NCBI GenBank assembly: GCA_013823505.1
Contig: PNMH01000015.1
Span: forward strand, 1 to 57,751
From: Polaromonas sp.
GTDB taxonomy: Bacteria > Pseudomonadota > Gammaproteobacteria > Burkholderiales > Burkholderiaceae
Direction of reading: 5' to 3'
Length of the DNA stretch: 57,751 bases
The notes below the pieces were generated by a model, which worked only from the letters and a program-made list of their open reading frames with translations, searched no databases and was not told the DNA's origin. The position numbers and the translations under genes were made by a program. Shown here piece by piece: positions 1 to 7,675 of the stretch; the first letter of the stretch is position 1; every line of letters begins with the position of its first letter.

Positions 1-21
1 GGTTTGAACGAGGTATTGGCG

Positions 22-447
22 ATGCAGATCAAGGAACTGGCACGTGCCACGGGCGTGGACGTGGAGACCATCCGCTACTACGAGAAACAGGGCCTGCTGC
101 CCGAACCGGCGCGGCGCGACAACGGCTACCGCGACTACGAAGCCAAACACCTGGAGCGCCTGTCCTTCATCCGCCACTGCCGCGCGCTGGACATGCCGCT
201 GGCCGACGTGCGCCGGCTGCTGGGTTTTGTGGACACGCCGGGGGCGGGCTACAGCGACGTGGACCTGCTGGTCGACGAACAGCTGGCCCGCGTGCGCGCA
301 CGGCTCAAAAGCATGCGGGCGCTGGAGAAGCAGTTGCTGCAATTGCGGGCGCGGTGCTCGGGCACCCACGAGGGTCACTGCGGCATTCTGGACGAGCTGG
401 TGTCTGCGGCGCACGGTGAGTCCTGCGTGTGTCACGGGGTACCATAA
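22..447 (+). CDS. MerR-family regulator, CadR/PbrR-like
   Basis: A 141-residue MerR-type activator/repressor. The N-terminal winged HTH (about residues 1-70) has the family pattern 'ETIRYYEKQGLL'. A dimerisation helix follows, then a Cys/His-rich tail with C112, C120, C135 and C137, which points to the Cd/Pb/Zn-sensing CadR/PbrR branch. The ATG at 22 is chosen because GAGG lies 8 nt upstream and the family starts 'MQIKELA'; a GTG/TTG further upstream is possible. At about residue 77, where CadR/PbrR proteins carry a metal-binding Cys, this protein has Tyr ('GAGYSDV'). The usual divergent metal-exporter target would lie left of the window edge. The family call is secure; the inducing metal is not. 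Confidence 0.88.
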   Translation: MQIKELARATGVDVETIRYYEKQGLLPEPARRDNGYRDYEAKHLERLSFIRHCRALDMPLADVRRLLGFVDTPGAGYSDVDLLVDEQLARVRARLKSMRALEKQLLQLRARCSGTHEGHCGILDELVSAAHGESCVCHGVP

Positions 448-483
448 CGGCCCGCCAGTTCAAGCCCGACCAGCACGTCCATC

Positions 484-864
484 ATGACCACCGCGCGCAC
501 CCCTCTGCCCAGGAGCCCCTTCGGGCGCTCGCGTGGCCTCAGGTGGCTGGTGTTGCTGGTTCTGGTTGTGGGAGCGGTGCTGACGGCCATGGGCCAAGTG
601 AAGTCTCATGGCCTGGCGGAGCTGGCGGCGGTGCAGCCAGTGGCTCATTCGCATGAGGACGCGGCCGACCACCACCCACCTGGCGACATCAACACGGCGG
701 CGGACCATGCCCACCATGGCGCCGACCACTCTCACGACAACGCCCACTCACCGCCTCACGCATGGCGCTGCATTGCGGCACAGCCTGCAAGCTGGGCGAG
801 CGCACCCAGACGCTGGCTTGAACTGGTGGAGGCGTTCCGGCTGGAACGCCCGCCCATGGTCTGA
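484..864 (+). CDS. His-rich small membrane-anchored protein
   Basis: A 126-residue protein of unknown function. One hydrophobic segment (about residues 20-38) is followed by a His/Asp-rich stretch (about residues 50-92) with repeated HxH and HH motifs. This looks like an exported or anchored metal-binding segment. It starts 36 nt after the MerR gene and is followed by a HupE/UreJ-type gene on the same strand, so a shared metal-related operon is plausible. The start has no strong Shine-Dalgarno, so the exact N terminus is uncertain. The metal role is inferred only from composition and neighbours. Confidence 0.6.
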   Translation: MTTARTPLPRSPFGRSRGLRWLVLLVLVVGAVLTAMGQVKSHGLAELAAVQPVAHSHEDAADHHPPGDINTAADHAHHGADHSHDNAHSPPHAWRCIAAQPASWASAPRRWLELVEAFRLERPPMV

Positions 865-927
865 AAGACCGTTTGTCTTTGCGCTGCCGGCGGCAGCGAC
901 TTCTTTTTCCAGACCATTGGAGTCTTC

Positions 928-1665
928 ATGCACAGCTTTCTTCAAGACAGGCTGCCACGTTCGCCATGGGCGATCGGACCTGCGCACCTGTTGTTATTTT
1001 CGACACTCTTCCTCTCGCTGCTCCTCGGGGCTCCCGAAGCCCTGGCCCATGCGGTGACCGCAGGCGACAAGGGTTACATCCAGGAGATCTCCGGCGTCAA
1101 CCTGCTGCCCTACATGTACCTGGGGGCCAAGCACATGGTGACCGGGTACGACCACCTGCTGTTCCTGTTCGGGGTGATCTTCTTTCTGTACCGGCTCTCG
1201 CACATCGGCCTCTACGTGAGTCTCTTCGCGCTGGGTCACTCCACCACCATGATCCTGGGCGTGTACTTCAACGTCGGGATCAACAGCTACCTCATCGACG
1301 CAATCATCGGTTTGTCGGTGGTCTACAAGGCGCTGGACAACCTGGGGGCCTTCCAGCGCTGGCTGGGCTTCCAGCCCGACACGCGCGTGGCCACACTGGT
1401 ATTTGGCCTGTTCCACGGCTTCGGTCTGGCCACCAAGATCCTCGAGTACGGGATCTCGCCCGACGGCCTGGTGCCCAACCTGCTGGCGTTCAACGTCGGC
1501 GTGGAGATCGGTCAGTTGCTGGCGCTTTGCGTCATCCTCATCGGCATGGGCTTCTGGCGGCGCACGCCCAGCTTTGCCCGCAACGCCTACACCGCCAACG
1601 TCGCCATGATGAGCGCGGGCTTCGTTCTGGTGGGCATGCAGCTCACCGGCTACTTCGTATCGTGA
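928..1665 (+). CDS. HupE/UreJ-family membrane protein
   Basis: A 245-residue polytopic protein with an N-terminal signal-like segment ending near 'PEALAHA' and about six further membrane spans. The conserved HupE/UreJ features are visible: 'GYDHLLFLFGVIFF', 'GHSTTMILG', 'FGLFHGFGLAT' and 'AFNVGVEIGQ'. Family members are linked to nickel/cobalt transport or hydrogenase/urease maturation, but no urease or hydrogenase genes are in this window. It lies between a His-rich protein and an anchor protein, which suggests metal handling. It is one of two HupE/UreJ paralogues here; the other is at 7675. Confidence 0.85.
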   Translation: MHSFLQDRLPRSPWAIGPAHLLLFSTLFLSLLLGAPEALAHAVTAGDKGYIQEISGVNLLPYMYLGAKHMVTGYDHLLFLFGVIFFLYRLSHIGLYVSLFALGHSTTMILGVYFNVGINSYLIDAIIGLSVVYKALDNLGAFQRWLGFQPDTRVATLVFGLFHGFGLATKILEYGISPDGLVPNLLAFNVGVEIGQLLALCVILIGMGFWRRTPSFARNAYTANVAMMSAGFVLVGMQLTGYFVS

Positions 1666-1685
1666 ACACCCCTGAGATTTCAACC

Positions 1686-2312
1686 ATGTACAACAGCATC
1701 ACCCCACCGCCTGCAGAGCTGCCTACATCCCGGCAACTGCTGCGCTCCACGCTGCTCGCGGCCATCGCGGCAGCCGTCCTGCTGGTCGCCGTCGTCTTGC
1801 CCGCCGAGTACGGCATCGACCCCACCGGTGTCGGGCGCGTCCTGCGCCTGACCGAGATGGGCGAGATCAAGAAACAACTGGCTGCAGAAGCCGAAGCAGA
1901 CGCTCAAGCAGCGTCGCTTGCACAGGCGCCGGCTTCCGCTGCGCCGATAGCCGCGCCTCAGGCGCCAGCACCCGCCGTCGAAGCCGCGCAGGCAGCACCC
2001 TGGCGCGACGAGATGCGCGTGAAGCTCACCCCGGGCGAGGGCGCCGAGATCAAGCTGCGCATGCAGGCGGGTGACAAAGCCGAATACCAGTGGGTCGTTG
2101 AAGGTGGCATGGTCAACTTCGACACACACGGCGACGGTGGCGGACGCTCGATCAGCTACGAAAAGGGGCGTGGTGTGCCGCAAGACGAGGGCGAACTGGT
2201 GGCCGCGTTCACTGGCAACCACGGCTGGTACTGGCGCAACCGGGGCCAGGCCGATGTGACGCTGATCCTGCGCACGCGTGGCACCTACAGCGACATCAAA
2301 CGGGCCATCTGA
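1686..2312 (+). CDS. Transmembrane anchor protein, unknown function
   Basis: A 208-residue protein. One membrane span (about residues 20-40) precedes an Ala/Pro-rich linker and a compact C-terminal domain (about residues 105-208) rich in charged and aromatic residues ('GEGAEIKLRMQAGDKAEY', 'HGWYWRNRG'). The ATG at 1686, 20 nt after the HupE-like gene, is preferred over the longer open frame, which shadows that gene. In related bacteria such anchor proteins sit beside HupE-like genes, so a joint role with the upstream membrane protein is likely. No catalytic motif is visible. Confidence 0.75.
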   Translation: MYNSITPPPAELPTSRQLLRSTLLAAIAAAVLLVAVVLPAEYGIDPTGVGRVLRLTEMGEIKKQLAAEAEADAQAASLAQAPASAAPIAAPQAPAPAVEAAQAAPWRDEMRVKLTPGEGAEIKLRMQAGDKAEYQWVVEGGMVNFDTHGDGGGRSISYEKGRGVPQDEGELVAAFTGNHGWYWRNRGQADVTLILRTRGTYSDIKRAI

Positions 2313-2326
2313 TGGCGTCGCTGACT

Positions 2327-2539
2327 TCAGGCGTCGAGCTGGATGAGCCCTTCGGTCACGTAGCGCTTGAAGTCAGCCAATGGCATGGCCGCCGAGCCGT
2401 GCGTTTCCTCGTCGGTCCAGCTCAGGGTGGCGTCGTTGACGGCCGTGGTCACATCCACGGGGCCGGGACGGATCTCGACGTTGGGGCCGTCGCCACTGCG
2501 GTATTCGACCTTGCCGACGATGTGTGCTTTTTGTGCCAT
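2327..2539 (-). CDS. Small conserved-looking cytoplasmic protein, unknown
   Basis: A 70-residue protein without signal or membrane segment, reading 'MAQKAHIVGKVEYRSGDG' at the start and ending 'EGLIQLDA'. A strong G-rich Shine-Dalgarno (GGGGGA) sits 5 nt before the ATG, which supports translation. It lies between two plus-strand genes, so it is a single-gene unit with its 3' end close to the end of the anchor-protein gene. No function is assigned. Confidence 0.65.
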   Translation of the reverse strand: MAQKAHIVGKVEYRSGDGPNVEIRPGPVDVTTAVNDATLSWTDEETHGSAAMPLADFKRYVTEGLIQLDA

Positions 2540-2637
2540 GAAAGTCCCCCAGTGAAAGACACCGAGGATCGCCGCTCAACGACCACAAAGTCGGTGCGCT
2601 GGCATACGCTCGGCCTGTCGGCCCAACGCACAACCCC

Positions 2638-3690
2638 ATGAACCACACCCCGATGTCTCCTGCCCTGCGCGGCGGCCTGCTGGCCTTGGTGGCCGCCGTG
2701 CTGTTTGGCTTGAGCACGCCGCTGGTGCAGCGCTTCGGCACAGGTGTGGGGCCATTCACCACAGCCGCCCTGCTCTACGCGGGAGCGGCCCTGGTGGCCC
2801 TGCTGCTGCGCCGGCCGACACAGCGCGAAGCGCAACTGCGCCGCACCGATCTGCCCCGGCTGCTGGCCATGGCGGCCAGCGGCGCGGTGGTCGGGCCGGT
2901 GGCGCTAGCCTGGGGGTTGCAGCGCACCAGCGGGTCGAGCGCATCGCTCATGCTCACGCTTGAAGCGGTGTTCACCTCGGTGCTGGCCTGGCGCTGGTTT
3001 GGTGAAACCATGGACCGGCGTGTGATCGGCGCGGTGCTGCTGCTGCTCGCTGGCGGCGCTCTGCTGGTGTTTGAGCAAGGTCTGGCGGGCCAGGTGCAAC
3101 TGCTCGGTTTGCTCGCGGTGGCGCTGGCCACCGCGGCCTGGGGTGTGGACAACACGCTCTCGCGCGGCGTGGCAGACCGCGATCCTGGCCAGGTGGTGTG
3201 GGCCAAGGCCTTGCTGGGCAGCGTGGCCACCGGTGTGCTGGCCCTGGCATCGCGCGAAGCCCTGCCCGGCTGGACAAACGCATTGGCCTTGCTGGCCGTG
3301 GGCGCCACCGGCTACGGTCTGAGCCTTCGCTTTTATCTGCTGGCGCAACGCACCTTCGGCGCGGCGCGCACCGGCTCGGTGTTTGCGTTTGCCCCGTTCG
3401 TGGGTGCGGCCGGCGCATTTGCATTGGGCGAGCGCTCAGGCAGCGCGCTCATGGCCGTGGGTGGCGGCCTCATGGCGCTGGGCGTGCTGCTGCACCTGAT
3501 GGAGCGCCACAGCCATGCGCACACACACGAAGCGCTGGAGCACGAGCACGCCCATTCGCACGAAGACGGGCACCACCTGCACACGCATCACCCCATGCCG
3601 ACCGGCACCCACAGCCACTGGCACACCCACACACCGATTCGGCACGCACACCCGCATGTGCCCGATGCGCACCACCTGCACCGGCACTGA
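2638..3690 (+). CDS. EamA/DMT-family transporter with His-rich tail
   Basis: A 350-residue drug/metabolite transporter: ten membrane helices forming two EamA repeats (about residues 10-140 and 150-285). The last roughly 60 residues (about 290-350) are almost entirely His with Thr, Pro, Glu and Ala and contain many HxH motifs ('HSHAHTHEALEHEHAHSHED'). Such tails in CDF and ZIP transporters bind Zn, Ni or Co, so this exporter may be metal-linked or metal-regulated. The DMT substrate itself cannot be read from sequence. The divergent small gene ends about 100 nt upstream. Confidence 0.88.
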   Translation: MNHTPMSPALRGGLLALVAAVLFGLSTPLVQRFGTGVGPFTTAALLYAGAALVALLLRRPTQREAQLRRTDLPRLLAMAASGAVVGPVALAWGLQRTSGSSASLMLTLEAVFTSVLAWRWFGETMDRRVIGAVLLLLAGGALLVFEQGLAGQVQLLGLLAVALATAAWGVDNTLSRGVADRDPGQVVWAKALLGSVATGVLALASREALPGWTNALALLAVGATGYGLSLRFYLLAQRTFGAARTGSVFAFAPFVGAAGAFALGERSGSALMAVGGGLMALGVLLHLMERHSHAHTHEALEHEHAHSHEDGHHLHTHHPMPTGTHSHWHTHTPIRHAHPHVPDAHHLHRH

Positions 3691-3705
3691 GCCGGCGGCA
3701 CCGCC

Positions 3706-4227
3706 TCAGAGGCTCTTGCGGCTGTCGCTGATCCAGTCGGATGCGGCAAACAGCAGGCCCGAGATCACGAAGGTGAGGTGGATCGCGATCTTCCAGCCGA
3801 TCTGCTCACCGGTGAGCGTGGTGCTCACCAGAAACGCCTTGAGCAGCTCCACCGCAGAGATGGCGACGATGGCACCGATCAGCTTCATCTTGAGGTCGGA
3901 GAAGCTGACCTTGCCCATCCAGCCGGGCCGGTCTTCGTGATCGCCAATGCTGAGTTTGGAGACGAAGTTTTCGTAACCACTGAACACGATGATGAGCAGC
4001 AGCACGGCGATGAGCGCTGTGTCCACCAGCGTGAGGATAGAGATGATCGCATCGTGCTCGTAGAGGCCGAGCACACCCATCAGCAAGGACACCAGCTCCT
4101 TGCCGAACTTCAGCAGCAGCACCAGCATGGCGATGATCAAGCCAATGAAGAACGGCGCGAGGATCCAGCGGCTGGCGAAGATGGCCTTCTCCATGGTTCG
4201 CTCGAAGGAGTTGGACGGTTTTGACAT
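3706..4227 (-). CDS. YqhA/UPF0114-family inner-membrane protein
   Basis: A 173-residue protein with four membrane segments and the family start 'ERTMEKAIFASRWILAPFF' followed by a 'FSGYENFVSKL' motif. It belongs to the YqhA/UPF0114 (TIGR00645) group, whose function is unknown. The ATG at 4227 is used because the conserved N terminus begins there; an in-frame start 11 codons upstream is less likely. It is the last of three minus-strand membrane-protein genes (Bax-inhibitor-1, ExoD-like and this one). Confidence 0.85.
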   Translation of the reverse strand: MSKPSNSFERTMEKAIFASRWILAPFFIGLIIAMLVLLLKFGKELVSLLMGVLGLYEHDAIISILTLVDTALIAVLLLIIVFSGYENFVSKLSIGDHEDRPGWMGKVSFSDLKMKLIGAIVAISAVELLKAFLVSTTLTGEQIGWKIAIHLTFVISGLLFAASDWISDSRKSL

Positions 4228-4287
4228 GACAGTCGCCTGATGGGTCGGATGAACAAACAATGGGGCAAGGGTGTGGTGGCCAGCGGC

Positions 4288-4944
4288 TCACGACATCAGC
4301 CGGGCCAGCAGATAAACAGCGGCCTTGATCATGGCCCACACCACGCCGGAGACCACCACACCGGCCACCGCCGAGGCCAGCAATCCCAGCGCGATCCACA
4401 CCCCGTCGCGCTCCAGCACGCCGAGTGCCAGCAAGCTGATGGCCAGCGCCGGCAAGGTGTTGCCCAGCGGAATGGGCAGCATCAGGATGGCGGCCAGCAC
4501 CAGGCAGACCAGGCCAACGACGTGCTCCAGCGGAGGACGCACCAGCACCAGGGCGCGCGGCTTGAGCAGTTTTTCCGCCTTGGCCAGCCAGGGCACGATG
4601 CGCCGCACCAGCGTGGCGAGGTCATCGCGCGAGAGGGAACGCCGTGTGACCACACTGGGCAACCACGGCCGCATGCCCAACATGAGTTGGGCCGAAAGAA
4701 ACAGCAGCGGTGCGCCCAGCAAGGTGGACACACCGGGTGGCACCGGCAGGATGTTGGGCGCCGCGAAGAAGAACATCAGCGCGCCAATGGCGCGGTCGCC
4801 CAGGGCTCCCAGCAGATCACCCACCGAAATGCGCTCGCGGCTGGTGTCGTTCGCCAGTCGGAACAGCAGCACCGACAGCGGCACGCTGCCCTTCGGGTGG
4901 GGCCCGAGAACGTCCGGCGGGATCAACGCAGACTGCGGCAACAA
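4288..4944 (-). CDS. ExoD-like exopolysaccharide-associated membrane protein
   Basis: A 218-residue integral membrane protein of the ExoD family. It has the conserved N-terminal segment 'ISVGDLLGALGDRAIGALMFFFAAPNILPVPPG' region (about residues 40-75) and several C-terminal hydrophobic helices. ExoD was described in rhizobia as affecting exopolysaccharide and alkali tolerance; the biochemical role is unknown. The start appears to be TTG at 4944 with AGGAG 10 nt upstream, only 7 nt after the stop of the Bax-inhibitor-1-type gene, so translational coupling is likely. A GTG near residue 20 is an alternative start. Confidence 0.82.
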   Translation of the reverse strand: MLPQSALIPPDVLGPHPKGSVPLSVLLFRLANDTSRERISVGDLLGALGDRAIGALMFFFAAPNILPVPPGVSTLLGAPLLFLSAQLMLGMRPWLPSVVTRRSLSRDDLATLVRRIVPWLAKAEKLLKPRALVLVRPPLEHVVGLVCLVLAAILMLPIPLGNTLPALAISLLALGVLERDGVWIALGLLASAVAGVVVSGVVWAMIKAAVYLLARLMS

Positions 4945-4951
4945 AGGCGCC

Positions 4952-5638
4952 TCACTCCTCGCGTCCGCCCCCCAGGCCCAGCAGCATGAGCAGGCTCTGG
5001 AACACGTTGAACAGGCTCAGGTACACGCCCAGGGTGGCGGTGATGTAGTTGGTCTCGTGGCCGTCCTGCACGCGCTTGAGGTCGTACAGGATGAAGGCCG
5101 AGAAGATGCCGATGGCCAGCACCGCGAGCGTGATCATGAGCGCGCCCGACTGGATGAACACGTTGGCCACACCCGCCACCAGCAGCATGATCGCGCCGAT
5201 GAACAGGAATTTGCCCATGCTGGAGAGGTCGCGCTTGATGATGGACGACAGCGCAGCCATACCCAGGAAGATGGCACCGGTGCCGGCAAACGCCGTCATC
5301 ACCAGGCCCGCGCCGTTGGCCTGACCCAGCACCGAGCCCACCAGGCGCGAGAGCATCAGGCCCATGAAGAAGGTGAAGGCCAGCAGCACCGGCACACCGG
5401 CGGCCGAGTTCTTGGTTTTCTCGATGGCGAACATAAAACCGAACGCGCCGCCCAGGAAGACGGCCAGGCCCAGGAAGCCGGTGAGGCCCGCGGTGATGCC
5501 GGTGGCCACACCGACCCAGGCGCCGAGCACCGTGGGAATCATCGACAGCGACAGCAACCAGTAGGTGTTCCGCAACACGCGGTTGCGTTCAACCAGCGTG
5601 GCGCTGGCGATGGAAGGAGCAGAAAGACTCGTGTTCAT
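4952..5638 (-). CDS. Bax inhibitor-1/YccA-family membrane protein
   Basis: A 228-residue protein with seven hydrophobic segments and the family signatures 'RNTYWLLSLSMIPT' near the N terminus and 'ILYDLKRVQDGHETNYITATLGVYLSLFN' region near the C terminus. It belongs to the BI-1/YccA/YbhL group; bacterial members are proposed ion channels or FtsH modulators. AAAGGA lies about 8 nt before the ATG. It is the first gene of a three-gene minus-strand run with the ExoD-like and YqhA-like genes. Confidence 0.92.
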   Translation of the reverse strand: MNTSLSAPSIASATLVERNRVLRNTYWLLSLSMIPTVLGAWVGVATGITAGLTGFLGLAVFLGGAFGFMFAIEKTKNSAAGVPVLLAFTFFMGLMLSRLVGSVLGQANGAGLVMTAFAGTGAIFLGMAALSSIIKRDLSSMGKFLFIGAIMLLVAGVANVFIQSGALMITLAVLAIGIFSAFILYDLKRVQDGHETNYITATLGVYLSLFNVFQSLLMLLGLGGGREE

Positions 5639-5760
5639 GGTGAGTTCCTTTAGGTGGATGAAAAAAAGCTGAAGGAAGCGCGGAGCGCAATCCGCAGCGC
5701 TTCAGCGCTGCAAAACCGGGGGGTGTCGGGGTGGTGTGGGCCGCGTGCAGCGGACCCACA

Positions 5761-6114
5761 TCAGGCCTGGTGGGTGGCCTGTTGGGGTGGACGGAGCAGA
5801 CCGTCCAGCGAAAGTGGCATGGCGGCGAGCTGCCGGTAGCCGATGCTGCGGCCGCTGTCGGCCGGGCTGCGCTGCGCCAGAAAATTTCGGGGCAGGCTGT
5901 CGGGAAGGTCGGGTACTTCGTCCACCAGCGCGTGGTTCACCGCTGGCTCAGCAACGGCCTCGCCCTGCTGCGCTGCGGCCTCGGCGGGTACGGCCTGCGA
6001 CGTGGCCGCGTTGTGGGGCGGCGTGACCGGCTCCTGATGCACAGACCCAAAAGCGAACGCGCTCACACTCAGGAAAAAGTGGAGCGCGAAAAGCGCAATG
6101 AGACGGCGGTACAT
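5761..6114 (-). CDS. Small exported protein, unknown function
   Basis: A 117-residue protein with a clear signal peptide (about residues 1-22, 'LIALFALHFFLSVSAFAFG'). An Ala/Pro/Glu-rich low-complexity region follows, then a short C-terminal segment ('GRSIGYRQLAAMPLSLDGLL'). No domain is recognised. The gene stands alone on the minus strand. An imperfect hairpin (about 5736-5759) just past its stop could end transcription but lacks a T-tract. Confidence 0.55.
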   Translation of the reverse strand: MYRRLIALFALHFFLSVSAFAFGSVHQEPVTPPHNAATSQAVPAEAAAQQGEAVAEPAVNHALVDEVPDLPDSLPRNFLAQRSPADSGRSIGYRQLAAMPLSLDGLLRPPQQATHQA

Positions 6115-6138
6115 GGTGGCCGAAGTATATCGGCACCC

Positions 6139-6167
6139 AAAAAAGAGCCCACTGACGTGGGCCCTTT
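6139..6167 (-). terminator. Rho-independent terminator of the 50-residue gene
   Basis: On the minus strand, AGGGCCCAC pairs with GTGGGCTCT (9 bp with one G-T wobble, 4-nt loop), followed directly by a run of six Ts. It lies about 17 nt past the stop of the small exported protein at 6184-6336. Confidence 0.85.
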
Positions 6168-6183
6168 CTGGCGAAGAAGCCGA

Positions 6184-6336
6184 TTACTTCTTCTTGCACT
6201 CGTCTTTGGCTTTGTTTTCGTCTTTCATGCAATCCACTTTCTTGTCGTCCATTTTGCCGCCTGCATGGCTGGCAGCAAACGCGGGAACGGAAGCCATCAT
6301 GAATGCAGCGATCATTGCGGAGATGAGAGTTTTCAT
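6184..6336 (-). CDS. 50-residue exported Lys/Asp-rich peptide
   Basis: A 50-residue open frame starting 'MKTLISAMIAAFMMASVPAF' with a textbook signal peptide (cleavage probably after AFA, about residue 21). The mature part is about 28 residues, very rich in Lys, Asp and Glu, with two Cys (C36, C47) and a lysine end. AAGGT lies about 7 nt before the ATG and a strong terminator follows the stop, so it is a complete monocistronic unit. Function is unknown; a small periplasmic peptide with one disulfide is a reasonable picture. Confidence 0.75.
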   Translation of the reverse strand: MKTLISAMIAAFMMASVPAFAASHAGGKMDDKKVDCMKDENKAKDECKKK

Positions 6337-6424
6337 AGATTACCTTTGGGATTGAAATGTCTTTTGACACCGGCACACAATGGAAAATCGCCCAATGCAG
6401 CCAGCAACAAGGATATCGAATTCA

Positions 6425-7675
6425 ATGACCATTCACCTGACAGACGTTGTTCCCATGAGCGCCCATCAGGTATTGATTGGATTCAGGTGGAAACCCTGTT
6501 GCAAAGCCTTGCTGACCCTTGTAATCGGTGTTTCATTGAGTGCCTGGGCACAACCGCGATTGGCGCCGACACCCGATCAGATCGTATTGCCGGCGTCGGT
6601 GCATGCGCCAAACAACCAAGCGGGTTCATTGCGCGCGGTGGAACGCGAATGGCGCAAGAACCGCAACGACCTGCCGGCCGCGCTCGATTACGCGCGGGCC
6701 GTTTTTTTGCTGGGGTTGACCGAAGGCGATTTGCGCTGGTATGGCTCTGCCAAGGCAGCGCTGCAGCCCTGGTGGAACACAGCAACGCTCCCGGCCGAAG
6801 GCCACTTTCTGCGTGCGCTGGTCAAACAGGGCTTCCACGACTTCAAGGGCGGCATCGAAGACCTCAGCGCGGCCATCGCCATCGACCCGGCGCAGCCCGA
6901 GTACTGGTCGTGGCGCTTTTCGCTGCACCTGCTCACCTCCAACATGGCGGCCGCGCGCACCGATTGCGATGCGATCGGACAGCGCTTCGGCCGCGACGAA
7001 GGCCAGGCTTGTGCGGCCACGCTGCTCTACCGCACCGGCCAGGCAACCCAAGCCATTCCCCTGCTCAACCGCCTGGCCGAGCTGCCCGACTACCAGGGCC
7101 CGTTCACCCAGGACTGGCTGCGCTACCACCAGGGTGAGGCCTACCGGACCGCCGGGCAGTACGCGCAGGCCATTGCCGTTTGGGAGAAGCATGTGCAGGC
7201 CCGGCCCCAATCGCACCTGGTGAAGCTCACGCTCACCGAGCTGCTGAACCAGCAAGGCCAATACGCCAAAGCAAAGCGCTACACCCAGTCGCCCTCCCCC
7301 ACCGATGCCCTGCTGGTGCAGGCGCTGCTGGCCAGCCGGGGCCTGAACGACGGCAACACGCAGCGCCTGGCCGATCAGTTCGAGAACCGCATGACCAACC
7401 AGGCGCTGCGCGGCGAAAACCTGATCGAGCGGCCCACCATGGTCTACCTCATCACCTACGGACGCGATGTGCAGCAAGGCCTCCAACTCGCGGCCGACAA
7501 CTGGAGCACGCAGAACGAACCGGCCGACGCGGTGCTGCTGGTGCAGGCCGCGCTCAAGGCCAACCAGCCCAAACAGGCCGAGCCCGTGCTCGGCTGGATG
7601 GCGACCACCGGCTACACCGACCCGGTGCTCAAGGCACTGGCTGACGAACTGAAAACCCGCCTGGGCAAATCCTGA
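6425..7675 (+). CDS. Exported TPR-repeat protein
   Basis: A protein of about 416 residues. A hydrophobic signal segment ('ALLTLVIGVSLSAWAQ') lies near residue 30-42 from this start. Repeated helical pairs of TPR type run from about residue 100 to the end ('GGIEDLSAAIAIDPAQPEYW', 'GEAYRTAGQYAQAIAVWEKH'). AAGGA lies 11 nt before the ATG at 6425; the ATG at 6455 gives a more usual signal-peptide length and is equally possible. Its TGA overlaps the ATG of the following HupE/UreJ-like gene by one base, so the two are co-translated and probably work together in the envelope. Confidence 0.8.
   Translation: MTIHLTDVVPMSAHQVLIGFRWKPCCKALLTLVIGVSLSAWAQPRLAPTPDQIVLPASVHAPNNQAGSLRAVEREWRKNRNDLPAALDYARAVFLLGLTEGDLRWYGSAKAALQPWWNTATLPAEGHFLRALVKQGFHDFKGGIEDLSAAIAIDPAQPEYWSWRFSLHLLTSNMAAARTDCDAIGQRFGRDEGQACAATLLYRTGQATQAIPLLNRLAELPDYQGPFTQDWLRYHQGEAYRTAGQYAQAIAVWEKHVQARPQSHLVKLTLTELLNQQGQYAKAKRYTQSPSPTDALLVQALLASRGLNDGNTQRLADQFENRMTNQALRGENLIERPTMVYLITYGRDVQQGLQLAADNWSTQNEPADAVLLVQAALKANQPKQAEPVLGWMATTGYTDPVLKALADELKTRLGKS

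Noticed and set aside
873..1685. Long upstream extension of the anchor-protein frame
   Set aside because: It overlaps the HupE-like gene entirely in another frame and is Arg-rich; the ATG at 1686 begins the real protein.
3520..3690. CAC/CAT-rich stretch considered as a DNA repeat
   Set aside because: It is explained by the His-rich tail of the DMT transporter; no regular DNA period.
5678..5703. Imperfect GC-rich hairpin upstream of the Bax-inhibitor gene
   Set aside because: Mismatched stem, no T-run, no clear role; probably base-composition effect.
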